64,000 nt of DNA. It comes from Oncomelania hupensis. Lineage: Eukaryota > Mollusca > Gastropoda > Littorinimorpha > Pomatiopsidae. The DNA is taken from assembly GCA_036898135.1 (NCBI GenBank), contig CM072511.1:49003081-49067080 (forward strand), in the 5' to 3' direction. The notes under the pieces are model-generated. The model was not told the DNA's origin, made no database searches, and saw nothing but the letters and a program-made list of their open reading frames with translations. Below are positions 10,932-22,800 of this stretch, in pieces. A program made the position numbers and the translations under genes. The first letter of the stretch is position 1, and every line of letters starts with the position of its first letter.

Positions 10932-12027
10932 CTTTTTCTGTCAATCTCATTTGTTCTTTCTCGTTCCTAATCTATTCTATCAATCTACTATCTTCTTCGC
11001 TAGACCAGGCATCTGCCTTTTTATTGAAAACTCCAAAAACCACCATGGGGGTTTCTGTATAAATAGTATCCCCACTTTCTGGAAATTTGGTGCTTTAAAT
11101 TCCCACTGCCGCTATCTTTCTTATTTGTTCTTTCTCATTCCTACTCTGTTCTATTAATCTACTATACTATCTTCTTCTTTGCTAGGCCAGTCACCTACTT
11201 TTTTTCTTGAAACTCTTCCGGGACAAAACTCCTCATTTGTGTGTGAGGTCTGTTGTATCAGCTTGGGAATATTGGACGCTTTTTGCCAAATGGTCATTAG
11301 GGCTTCCTATGATATTATTATTTAGCAATGTAGGCATTTTATATGTATGGGTTTTTGTTGATATTTTATAATGATGTTTGTATTCTATTGTTTTTGTAAA
11401 TGGGGCCTCGATAAATTAGAGTATAGCCTCAGCGTCCCTTGCGTGGAATGCCTTTATTGTAAAGTGACTGGCTGGTGGAGTACCTTCAGTGTTACCACTG
11501 AGGTTGTTTCAGCAGATTTTTTATGCGGATCAGGGGTGAGTCATCTTTCAACGAAGTTGTGGTCTTGATTTTATGGTCTGATTCGGCTCTTTGCAGTCCG
11601 CTGGACCCTGTAAGCAATGAATAACTAACTCACTCTCCCAAAACTTCTCATTTGTGTGTGGGGTCTGGTGGGTCAGCTTGGAGATATTGGACGCTTTCTG
11701 CCAAATGGTCACTAGGGCTTTCCATAGTATTATTATTTAGCAGTATAGGCATTTTATATTTTAAGTGTTTTGTTAATATTTTATAATGATATTCTATTTG
11801 TTTTTGTAAACTGGGGTTCAGTAAATTAGAGTACAGCCTCATTGTCTCCTGCATGGGATGCCTTATTTGTAAAGTGACCGGCTGGTGAAGTGCCTTCAGT
11901 GTTACCATTAGGGTTGTTTCAGCAGATCTTTAATATGGATCAGGGGTGAGTTCTTTTTCAACCAAGTTGTGGTTCTGATTCGGCTCTTTGCAGTCCGCTG
12001 GACCCTATAAACAATGACTGACTAACA
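10932..12027 (+). mobile_element. Family A outer copy (10932-11033 and 11636-12027), split by a nested copy
   Basis: The left part runs from the CTGTC-AATCTCATTTG block to CTTTTTATTGAAAACTCC. The right part resumes at the next family position, AACTTCTCATTTGTGTG, and ends GGACCCTATAAACAATGACT. The gap holds a second copy of the same family. Confidence 0.8.
11034..11635 (+). mobile_element. Family A copy nested inside another family A copy
   Basis: It starts near CCACCATGGGGGTTTCTGT, runs through all family landmarks, and ends GGACCCTGTAAGCAATGAAT. The 3' end belongs to the GGCTCTTTGCAGTCCGCTGG subtype, as does its host copy. The CTCC(C)AAAA sequence at both junctions may be the target duplication. 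Confidence 0.75.
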
Positions 12028-14063
12028 GACCAATCAATATTAACAAAATACATTATTTCTCAGATTATTTAGACATTATGTAATATTCAGTTGAAAATAC
12101 TACATAGCCAACTCATTGTCAGCTTTGCTGTATGTGATGTGAATCTTGGTTTACAATATTTCTGAATTAAGTGATTGTGACTGATCCGTTGTTAATATCC
12201 ATTATATTGAAGATCATAATGTGTACATGTTCACTTCTACATTCTTTCATGTGATTGTTATGTGTTATTTTAAGGTCTACAAACTTTGAAGTTATAGTTG
12301 TGTAAATAATTTATTTTCCATTGTAATAGTAAACCATGACCGGAGTGTCACTACTAAATGATATGTTGATCATATCAATTTTTTGAACCCCTCCCCTATT
12401 TCCCATAATTGGTTTGAATACTGAATGGGTATGTTTGGCATTGTTTCTTTGAGTGATTTTTTTTTCCTGAACAAGTTTGTTTTGTTTTGCATACCTGTTA
12501 GCAAAACAAGTCAACACAATGAGAGTGAATGAAGTTGCTGCATTTCACAGTGACTACTGATGCTACAAGCAGTCAATAGGCTAACGAAAGTTTGTTTTAT
12601 TGGCTTAACCGAATGTTCAAAGTTCTGTTCATCACTTTGAGCACATGTAATTTGTGTGTGGGTTTATGAAGGGTTTGTCAGACCCATGTGGCCTCTATTA
12701 CTAAACGTTTGACTGACACATACTACAGTGTGGATGCCCATTTTGTTTAATGACTGGATGACAGAGGTGTGTGACTTCTCTTTTTAAAAAAAAAATTTTT
12801 TTTCATACAATATGTCAAATGCACATTGCTAATTAAAGAGGCAGGCTCTCTAAAATTAAATCCATTTAATTCATGGCTTATAAACACTAAAGGTAAGAAT
12901 TGATCTTACTGCAGTGTTACTGCAGCTTCTGTACTTGTTAAACAAGGCCAGCTTATGAATTGTTCATAGCTGTAATGCTTTCTCTACCCAGATACCATTT
13001 CTTCATAGTTCCCTTCCCTTTCCTTTTACAGTTTGTATTAGGCTTATTGGTAATGGTCACGGTGGGTCTTTTGTCCATCAGATCTCTGTGTTTGGTGTGT
13101 TAAATATCAGGGTTCCATTTGAATGTGCAAAAGGTGAAAAGTATTATAATGCCATTTCTGTCTCAGTTTTGCACCTGTTTGTGTTTTGGTGTTTTATGTT
13201 CCAATGTTGATGGAAGACGGTTCAGGTGATTTTTTAAAAATGTGAAAATGCCAGTTAATGTTATGGATTGGGATGGAGGGAAACATTCTAGTACACTTTG
13301 GAAAGGGGGGAAGAAGAGAAGGGGGTGATCGAGGGGAGGGGTAGTCACCATTTTTGCAAGGTTTAGTTCTGTGTAAACTTGACTTTATTGATAATTTTGG
13401 CCAATAAGTATGCATTGAACAGTGTTTTTCTGTGTGGTGTTGCACAATATGTCTGCTTATGCATCCTTTGGGTGTCATGAAGAATAATATAAACTGTAAA
13501 TTAGAGACAGTTTGTGCTGAAAATCTCACAATTACTGTAAAACTTGTTATCTGAAAAGAAAAAGAAAATTGTTGTGCATTTTTCAGTCCATTTCATTTGG
13601 CTTGTCTCACTTCAGAATGTAGATGTGCATTTCTTGTGGTTTTGCTGAAAGTTTTTGCTCCAAATATTGTACATATGTGATTCCTCCAAAATGCAGCTAT
13701 GTTCTCCCAGCCTGTGACCGTTCCTTCCTTGACATTGGTCTGCAGATTTTGTTTCTGTCATGTTTTTTGTTAGTTCTTTCCAACCTTCTTTCCTTATTCC
13801 CGTTTTCACTTTTTAAAATTGTTGTTCATTGTGAATGTAATCTTATGTGCACTTCATTTCCAAAATAATGTAATTTAATCTCCTTCCTCTTATCCCCAAT
13901 CAACTCAACCTACCGCCTCCATTTCTCCTCCTGCATATGAATTGTGTGATTTGTCTTTGTGTTGTTTGATGTTCTGGGATATGAATGTTATTATGTAGTA
14001 AACTCCTTTGGCTACTAAACTAAACTTCAAAGCAAAAATAATAATAATAATGTGTTGTTGTTA
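12028..14063. other. Intergenic DNA, nothing recognised
   Basis: No exon, RNA gene or known repeat found on either strand. The reading frames here are short and lack domain features. Confidence 0.45.
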
Positions 14064-14546
14064 GTGCTTTAAATTCCCACTGTTGCTGTAATTCTCCTTT
14101 ATTCTTTCTCGTTCCTACTCTGTCCTATCAATTTACTATCTTCTTTGCTAGACCAGTCGCCTACCATTTTTTTCTTAAAAATTCTCCCTAAACTCTTCAT
14201 TTTTGTATGGGGTCTGTTGGGTCAGCTTGACTAAGGTTTTCTATGGTATTATTATTTAGCAATAAAGGCATTTCATATGTATGTTTTGTTAATATTTTAT
14301 AATGATGTTTATATTCTATTTTGTTTTTGTAAACCGAGGGTTCGATAAATTAGAGTAAACATCGGCGTCCACTGCAGGGGATGCCTTTATTGTAAAGTGA
14401 CTGGCTGTTGGAGTGCCTTCAGTGTTATTAACATTAGGGTTGTTTCTGCAGATCTTTTATATGGATCGGGAGCGAGTTCTCTTTCAACCAAGCTGTGGTC
14501 CTGATTTGGCTTTTTGCAGTTGCTGGACCCTATAAACAATGACTAA
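14064..14546 (+). mobile_element. Family A copy, 5'-truncated
   Basis: It begins abruptly at AGTGCTTTAAATTCCCACTG and ends GGACCCTATAAACAATGACT. It is diverged and has lost short segments, for example much of the GGGAATATTGGACGC block. It belongs to the CTTTTTGCAGT 3' subtype. Confidence 0.8.
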
Positions 14547-14907
14547 CTACCTAACGTCCAAAACGACATGCTGAATGCATGAATCAGGATGGTTTGAACA
14601 TTGATCTTAATTGGCATTAGCCAAAAATCTTAAGTAAATATACACAATAAAGCAGTCTGCAGTCGAAGTATGATATACATAGTATTTTATAATACCACCA
14701 TGTATAATTATTTATGAACTGTTTTTTGTTGCACAATGGCATTTTAAAATAAGACATTTTAATGCAATCTCGGTGTATTTTATAAACTGAGGTTTATGAC
14801 AAAAGGACATTTTAAAGTTATTTTATCCGAGATGCTGTTGTGAACGTTTTAATAGTATTTGGATAATGATTTTGTACAATAGTTTATGTAAATTAACAAT
14901 TATGTTA
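14547..14907. other. AT-rich spacer, nothing recognised
   Basis: Lies between two family A copies. No feature seen. Confidence 0.4.
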
Positions 14908-15515
14908 TTACGAGATCCCCTCTGCTGGGGTGGGGTGGGGGTATAAATGGTATCTCCGCTTTCTGGAAATTTAATGCTTTAAATTCCCAATGTTGCTGTC
15001 TTTTTCCTTTGTTCTTTCTCATTCCTACTCTAGCTCTGTTCTATTAATCTACTATACTATCTTCTTCTTCGCTAGACCTATCACCTACCTTTTTTCTTGA
15101 AAACTCTTCTGGGACGAAACTCCTCATTTGTGTGAGAGGTCTGTTGGATCAGCTTGGAAATATTGGACGCTTTCTGCCAGGTGGTCACTGGGGCTTCCTA
15201 TGATGTTATTATTTGGCAATGTAGGCAATTTATATGTGTGTTTTGTTGATATTTTATAATGATGTTTGTATTCTATTTTGTTTGTGTAAACGGGGGTTCG
15301 ATAAATTAGAGTATAGCCTCAGCGTTCCCTGCGTGGGATGTTTATTGTAAAGTGACTGGCTGGTGGAGTGCCTTCAGTGTTACCACTAGGGTTGTTTTGG
15401 CAGATCTTTTGTGCGGATCAGGGGTGAGTTCTGTTTCAGCGAAGTTGTGGTCTTGATTTTGTTGTCCTGATTCGGCTCTTTGCAGTCCACTGGACCCTAT
15501 AAGTAATGATTAACT
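14908..15515 (+). mobile_element. Family A copy
   Basis: It starts in a G-rich segment (GGGGTGGGGTGGGGGTATAA) and continues through GTGCTTTAAATTCCC-like, TTGGACGCTTTCTGCC and TAAAGTGACTGGC, ending GGACCCTATAAGTAATGATT. It is longer than most 5'-truncated copies. No clear target duplication was found. Confidence 0.8.
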
Positions 15516-16088
15516 TTTATGAGACCCATCTCGCTGTTGTGGCATTCAATTCTATTATATGTTTATTTCCAGTTTGTCAATTGATTTAGATAACACACAA
15601 AGACATTTAATGTTTATTTTTAGTAATATTTTCAAGAGTATGTAATACAATAGAAATGAAATAGCTTTAAAGAAATGAGATTGTCATGATGTGTGTACAG
15701 TGGTAATGTTTTGTGAATGCATGTTATGTATTTACAACGAATGTATTGCTTTAATTTCATTTACTTGCTAATAAAAATGAAGAAAAAGTGTGTGCTTTGA
15801 ATTTTAAAGGTTATTTAATGAGTAATCTAGCTAAAACACACAAATAAAATGACATGCGGACATAAAAGTATGTGAAACAGTACTTCAGTGTATCAATTAT
15901 ATACCAATAAATCTATCACTATTATTTATGGCACAATAAACAGTTACTACGAAAACATGTTAAAAAAAAGTTAACATGATTAACAATACATATAAAATTA
16001 ATGACGCATGCATACATGCTAATAATTCATAATAATTGATGATGCAATATATAAATTCTGAAATCTATCAATGAATGGTAGCAAATAC
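15516..16088. other. AT-rich intergenic DNA, nothing recognised
   Basis: No gene or repeat recognised. Confidence 0.4.
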
Positions 16089-16094
16089 ACTCTT

Positions 16095-16596
16095 CAGGGT
16101 GGGGAACTCTCCTCGGATCTGCTGATTTCAGAGGAAATCGGCAGCCATTTCAGAGGAAAAAAAAAGTTCAGAGGAAAAAATTTTTGTCCGTTTCCGAATC
16201 CAGTAGACCTACTATTACAAGTACCCATCCGTGTCCACCTTTTACTTTCTCATTGCTAGAACGGGCCCGCTAGAACTGAATGCGTGCAACATCTCCCCGC
16301 CCGCTCTTGTTGATTCTTACGACCACATAAACGCGACTTGCTTAGAGCGGGCGAAATGGTGTTGAACGCGTTTTCGGCTGTTATCATTGCGTGTGTGTCC
16401 AAAATAGTTCACTATACATTTACTGCACTGTTACTATGCCACTCTTGGTATGGCTTAAAAACGTGCACATTTTCCGGGGGCCTTTGCCCCCCTGAACCCC
16501 CTACAAGGGCCCTGCCCCTTGACCCCGCCGGGGCCTAGGCGGCCCCTGGACCCCGGCCTTTTCAGAGTTTTTCTCAATGAGTTCTTCCCCACCCTG
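16095..16596. mobile_element. Candidate non-autonomous DNA transposon with terminal inverted repeats
   Basis: The left end CAGGGTGGGGAACTC and the reverse complement of the right end CAGGGTGGGGAAGAACTC form terminal inverted repeats. ACTCTT flanks both ends directly (16089-16094 and 16597-16602), suggesting a 6-bp target duplication. The interior has repeated TTCAGAGGAAA near the left end and a GC-rich block at 16471-16558, in contrast to the AT-rich surroundings. No transposase frame is visible. CAGGG ends are typical of hAT elements, but those make 8-bp duplications, so the superfamily is open. Confidence 0.65.
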
Positions 16597-16799
16597 ACTC
16601 TTTTACCACGAACATATCGAGACCGTTCAAAGCAGTTCAACAACATAATTGTAATAAAAGGCATCTTTATTGTGATGCATAGAAAGCATCAACACTAATG
16701 ACTCATCCATCTAGCTGAGGACAAGGTTAGGATTTTCAGAGAATTAGTCTAAATTACGTGTTTTTGTTTGTTTTAATAACCATGAGTGTGATCCGTTTT

Positions 16800-17110
16800 T
16801 ATTTATATGGAAATACTTTGAAATAGTCAGGAATCAGAATGAGAAAAATTTTGGTCAGTCCGTTTGACGCCATTTCTCAAGAACCACTGAACGGATTTTG
16901 ACCAAACTTCATAGGAAAATTACCTAGGTTAGTGGCCTGTCTCTCGTGCCATCATATTCGCTACACCACAAAGGCCAAAGTCACTGGAGTCATTTTGTAC
17001 CTATACACGTTTTGCTCAGTATCTCAAAAACTGCTAAAGCAATTTTGTTGAGTTTTGGCATGCATGATGCAGGTACTTCAAATGATGGGCCATCCTTTAA
17101 TAGAAGACTT
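16800..17110 (+). repeat. Repeat family C, copy 1
   Basis: Contains GGTCAGTCCGTTTGACGCC, TCTCAAGAACCACTGAACGG, AAACTTCATAGGAAAATTAC and CACGTTTTGCTCAGTATCTC. These blocks recur in the same order at 47360-47660. Nature of the repeat unknown. Confidence 0.65.
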
Positions 17111-17304
17111 GTTGTCTGTCGGTCTGTCGCTAAAAATGTCACTTTTTTTGTTCAAAAACACTTTGACTTATCCCAAGAATATACTGAACTGAAATTAATC
17201 ATGTTTACTTTGCTGATACTTCAACTACTGCTAAGTATGTTAGGTCATTCATATTTGTACTTTCATGAAGGTAAAGGTAATTGAGCAGCACCATTTTTTA
17301 AACA

Positions 17305-18095
17305 CCCCTTGGGGTCATGAGCAATCTTGCCACTGTAGATTGTTCTAACCTATAAAGGGAAAAGGGAAAGCCCCAGTTGAAAACCTGTCTTGCCTTTGTA
17401 GGCATGACTGATTCACTGCGGCAACAGTACCCCCGTTGGAGTGCCGGGGGTTTCAGTATAAATAGTATCCCCACTTTATGGAAATTTAGTGCTTTAAATT
17501 CCCACTGTCGCTGTCTTCCTCATTTGCTCTTTCCCATTCCTGATCTGTCCTATCACTGCTATACTATCTTCTTCTTCGCTAGATCAATGACCTACCTTTT
17601 TTCTTGAAAACTCTTCCTGGACAAGACTCCTTGTTTGTGTATGAGGTCTGTTGGATCAGCTTGGGAGTGTTGGACGCTTTCTGCCGGGTGGTCACTAGGG
17701 CTTCCTATGATTGTACTATTTAGCACTATAGGCATTTTATATGTATGTGTTTTGTTGATGATTTATAATGATGTTTGTATTCTATTTTGTTTTTGTAACC
17801 GGGGGTTCGCGTAGTTGAGGTCAACCCTCAGCCGTCCCCCGCGTGGGATGTCTTTATTGTAAAGTGACTGGCCGGTGGAGGGCATTCAATTTTCCCACTG
17901 GGGTTGTTTCGGCAGATCTTTTATGCGGATCGGGGGTTGTCCGGTCCTGATTTGGCTCGGAAGAGTCCGCTGGACCTAAAGCAACAATAAATCAATCAAT
18001 CAATCAATTTTATGCGGATTGGAGGTTGTCCGGTCCTGATTTGGCTCGGAAGAGTCCGCTGGACCTAAAGCAACAATCAATCAATCAATCAATCA
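17305..18095 (+). mobile_element. Family A retroposon, full-length copy with target-site duplication
   Basis: ATTTTTTAAACA flanks both sides (17293-17304 and 18096-18107). The element begins CCCCTTGGGGTCATGAGC, the same start as copies at 18486 and 57535. It ends with an (AATC)n tail and has a partial tandem duplication of its last 70 bp (from about 18008). The 3' end is the CCGGTCCTGATTTGGCTCGG subtype. No RNA polymerase III box and no real protein are evident, so it is a non-autonomous retroposon of unclear origin. Confidence 0.9.
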
Positions 18096-18485
18096 ATTTT
18101 TTAAACATGTATTACGCTGTATCTAAAAAGGCTAAGCAGATTTTTATATTTTGTTGTTGCTTGCAGATTGCCAGATAATGGCCTATCATTCCATGGTTTA
18201 CTTTTGCTTCAAATTTTGCTTAGTTGGGACAAAGGCAACAGCACCAAAAGAATTAACACTTTTGAAAATACTTATTTTTTGGCCATGTGTGTGTGAGTGT
18301 CTGAAAATACATTTAAATGACTTGCCATCGTGTTAGTTGATTTAGCAATCTCATTGATTCTCATTCACTGTTTTGGTATGATTCCAAGGTAGCGTTCAGT
18401 AATTCAACATATTCTTTTCCTGCGATTGAAAGCAACAGTTGCTCTCACATGCAGTATATTATATGTTTCTGTTATTTTTTCTTCC

Positions 18486-19187
18486 ACCCCTTGGGGTCAT
18501 GAGCAATCTTGCCACTGTAGATTGTTCTAACCTATAAAGGGAAAAGTGAAAGCCCCAGTTGAAAACCTATCTTGACTTTGTAGGCATGACCGATTCACTG
18601 CGGCAACAGTACCCCCCGTTGGGGTGCCGGGGGTTTCAGTATAAATAGTATCCCCACTTTCTGGAAATGTAGTGCTTTAAATTCCCACTGTCGCTGTCTT
18701 TCTCATTTGCTCTTTCTCATTCCTGTTCTGTTCTATCAATCTGCTATACTATCGTCTTCTTCGCTATACCAGTCATCTACCTTTTTTCTTGAAAACTCTT
18801 CCGGGACAAGACTCCTTGTTCGTGTATGAGGTCTGTTGGATCAGCTTGGGAATGTTGGACGCTTTCTGCTAGGTGGTCACTAGGGCTTCCTATGATGTTA
18901 TTATTTAGCAATGTAGGCATTTTATATGTATGTGTTTTGTTGATAATTTATAATGATGTTTGTATTCTATTTTGTTTTTGTACACAGGGGTTCGATTAGT
19001 TGGGGTAAAGCTTCAGCCGTCCCCTGCGTGGGATGTCTTTATTGTAAAGTGACTGGCTGGTGGAGGGCATTCAGTTTTCCCACTAGGGTTGTTTCAGCAG
19101 ATCTTTTATGCGGATTGGGGGTTGTCCGGTCCTGATTTGGCTCGGAAGAGTCCGCTGGACCTAAAGCAACAATTATGTGATGTAATG
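18486..19187 (+). mobile_element. Family A retroposon, full-length copy with target-site duplication
   Basis: TATTTTTTCTTCC flanks both sides (18473-18485 and 19188-19200). The start ACCCCTTGGGGTCATG and all inner landmarks match the copy 1.2 kb upstream. The tail differs: CAACAATTATGTGATGTAAT in place of the AATC repeats. It ends about 100 bp before the stop codon of the next gene, in the region where that gene's 3' UTR should lie. Confidence 0.9.
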
Positions 19188-19295
19188 TATTTTTTCTTCC
19201 TCCCTAGCCCTGAACGCACTGATAATTGCCAGAAGTCGGTGGCACTATGCAAGTGTCATTATCATGATCATTATTATCATTGATTATAACAAAAA

Positions 19296-19890
19296 TCAAC
19301 TGCTGCAACAATGCCCTACTTCATCTATTTTAACTCTTTTAAAATGTACAACGCTATACACCTTTCGCACGTTGGGTATGTGTTCAATTACCTGGTGGTT
19401 CAGACCCTCTAAGTTTATTACAATTTCGTCAGCAGAATCCCCTCTTTCTTGCTCTAGTTCTACTGATTCTAGACTGTCCGTTGTGTTTCTACCGTCCGCT
19501 TCGTCTTGACCATCCTTTCTGTCTTGGTCTCGCATGCAAGAGCAACGCACTATTTTTTTGGCTGTCCAACAACAGCACTGTCCAAGTTTCTGGCACACAG
19601 CTTTTATGGGTTTATTGGCAATTATGAGCTCAACATCAGTTTCTACATTGTCACCAACGTTCGTTCCTTGTTCATCGTCATCATCATCTTCCTCCTCCTC
19701 TTCTTCTTCATCATCATAGTCATCAGCCAACAGATTATCTGCAGTTTTCTTGCTGTCTGGGATCGGGCCACCAATGTCATGGACAGGCCAGGTCTGGCGG
19801 AATTTACCGATGAGTTTGTGCAGCTCATTTTGGAATTGAACGTTCTCTGTATCCAATGGTACGCCAGCAGCCACCGTCACAAACACCGAC
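19296..19890 (-). CDS. Membrane-protein gene, exon 10 (acidic, Cys-rich C terminus)
   Basis: The acceptor TTTGTGGTAG precedes 19890 and continues the last span as RSVFVTVAAGVPLD. An amphipathic segment, a run of Asp and Glu (encoded by a TCA/TCC-type microsatellite at 19678-19730) and a Cys cluster (CQKLGQCCCW, CSC) follow. The stop is at 19296-19298. The tail is probably cytoplasmic. Confidence 0.8.
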
Positions 19891-22800
19891 CTACCACAAA
19901 CAAACAGCATGTGATCTGGGTTTTAAAAAAATATTGATATCATCAAAAGAATTATTATTTCCTCCCCATTTCTTCTCTCATCCTCTTCTCCTTCAGTGTC
20001 TAAGCTTTTTATTTTTGACTCATGCACATGCATGAAACATGTAATTGTTACTGAAGCTAGGGAGCTGATGGAGAAATAATATTTTAATCATTTAAACATT
20101 TATATTTACGGCTCAGTTATAGAAACACCAGATGCTGGCGCTGGAATTGCAATTCCTGACTTAAAAATTCAAAAGTTGTATTATCTTGGTAAGAATGTCT
20201 ATATATTTACCGCAGAATTGTATGCTATCCTTATGGCTTTAAAAAATATATTTGTCACTCTCGAATGGCTTTATTTAATATTCTCTTATATGTGTCGTGT
20301 TTTCTGATAATGCAATAATAATATCAAACTTGTTGCATTCTGCTTCAAAGAGAGGAATTTTGTTTTGAAGACAGCATGCGTTTACGTGAGCTATAAAGAT
20401 GCTGCCACAATCGTTAGTGTTTGGGCCCGGGTTAGCTTCAATGTCACCTGACTTGAGTAATAAGAGGAATTAGTACAAGGAATCTAACACTATACTAAAT
20501 CTAAAGAAAAATAAAGCTACTGGCCCTGATATGATTCATAACAAACTCCTAATATCTGCTGTTCATATACTTTCGAACCCATTATCCTCTTTTTTCAATA
20601 GATGCCTAATAGAAAATACCTTCCCTACTAATGGAAACTAGCACATGTGACCCCGCTTTACAAGAAAGGAGACAGCGATTCGTGTGCCAATTACCATCTG
20701 ATTTCGCTGCTCAGCTGCGTCGGAAAAGTTCTCGAACGATGCATTCACAAGTATATTTATGATTTCCTTAAGTCCAACAACCTTATTTCAGCAGCACAAT
20801 CTGGCTTCCACACCAGCGACTCCACAATAAACCAACTGCTTAGTATATACAACAATATGTGCACAAATTTTGACCAGGGCACAATGACGCAAACCATTTT
20901 CTTTGATATATCCAAGACCTTTGATCGCGTCTGGCATAAAGGTCTAATTCACAAATTGAACGCTATAGAGATCCGAGGAAACCTCCTTAAATTTCTTGAA
21001 AACTACCTCAGCGACAGACACCAAGTGGTTGTCTTTAAAAATGAAAAGTCGCAGCCCAGACTTGTTTCAGCCGGGGTTCCTCAAGGGTCGGTATTAGGAC
21101 CATTGCTTTTTCTAATTTACATAAATGACATAGTCGAAAATATTACATCTTATCTATTAATAAGCTGTTTGCAGACGACAAAAGCATGTCACACAGCGAT
21201 AGAAATCCGAACAGACGAGCCGAGATTTTACAGTCGGATTTAAGAAAAATTGAGGATTGGTCGCTTACTTGGAAAGTTAAATTTAATCAGACAAAAACCG
21301 AACTTCTCACAATCCGAAGCGATAAAAACATAATACCCTTTTTATTCTTCGATAACACGTTATTATCAGAATCAGCGCATCACAAACATTTGGGTATAAT
21401 GCTACAAAACAACTGTAAATAGGACGAACATATTGCAAACATAGGAAGTAAAGTAAAACTACTACTGAATTGTCTAAATTCATTTAAGTATTCCCTAAAT
21501 AGAAAATCACTTGAAATTATGTACAAATCATTTATTCTGTTCATTTTTGATTATGCCGACATCTTATATGATAATTGTACACAAGCCCAAGCAAACGTTT
21601 TAGAACATCTGCATCTTGAAGGGTTACAAACAATAACTGGTTTAGTGAGGGGCACTAGCCACAAAACTCTCTATATGGAATCTGGTTTTTGTTCTTTAAA
21701 AGCTCGTCGAGAAAGACATAAACTAATAATGTACCACAAAATAGTAAATAATTATGTACCTCAATACTTGCATAATCTTCTTCTACCTCTTGTTGCCAGT
21801 ACCAATCCGTACCACCGATGTAGACTGCTTGAAAGGTATATATTATATCCCTCGTCATAAAACTAAAATTTTCCACACCTCCTTCTGTGCTGTGGAATTC
21901 TCTACCAGACAGCATACAGTAAACCACATCAATAGGAGCACTTAAACGTTATCTTCAAAAAGACGACCCTTGCAATCCTCTGCATTTTTACATTGGAAAA
22001 AGGCAAGAACAAATAATACACTGTCGACTCAGAAGAAATATGAGTGATCTCAATCACGATCTGTTCACTCGGCATTTAACTAACAACCGCTCGTGCTCAT
22101 GTGGCTTTCAAAATGAAATGGTCGAACATTTTTCTTTCACTGTCCCCTCTATACTAACATCAGAATAACTACTATCGCTACCCTCAAGCAAGAACAAGTA
22201 ACGTTGAATAACTTAATTACTGCACGGAAACCAAACCTTATTGAATTGAGTCTATGTATTCAGCCAACAAAAACAATTTTTTCAGATTTGTGCAAATCTG
22301 TGTGATATAAGTCTTAAATAGTCCCAAAATGACTTTACTTTTTTTTTAAATAATCTGTACGCCGTCTGCCGTCTGGACATGGAAAACTTGCAAGTGGATT
22401 AATATCTCGGAACCTATGTCAGCTATCACAACTAAACTTGGTAAGATGCTGTATATCAATTTGATCTCATAAATGATCACTGAATGAATGACTTCACTTC
22501 AAGGTCAAGGTCATATGGTCAACAAATGTTAGCAAAAAATGAAACTTTTTCACATAATTTGTTTCTAAGTTGTTAATATATGATTCTTTGAAGCATGATA
22601 GATATCAATTAGACACACATCCTATGCACATTGGTTAACCTCACTTCAAGGTCAAGTCATTGGAGTTGTCCAAAGTCAGTTAGTATAGGTACTTGTCAGT
22701 GACCTTGACCCTAAACTATGAGATATAGAAAGTCGAAACTTGTATTTAGAGATAATAGATTGATCTTTCATATATGTTCCGTTTTTGCGTTGATCTTGAA

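Noticed and set aside
18953..19135. Recurrent 60-78 codon frame (MMFVFYF...KVTGWW) as a conserved small protein
   Set aside because: It appears only because family A copies share DNA sequence. It shifts frame between copies and has no start or codon conservation.
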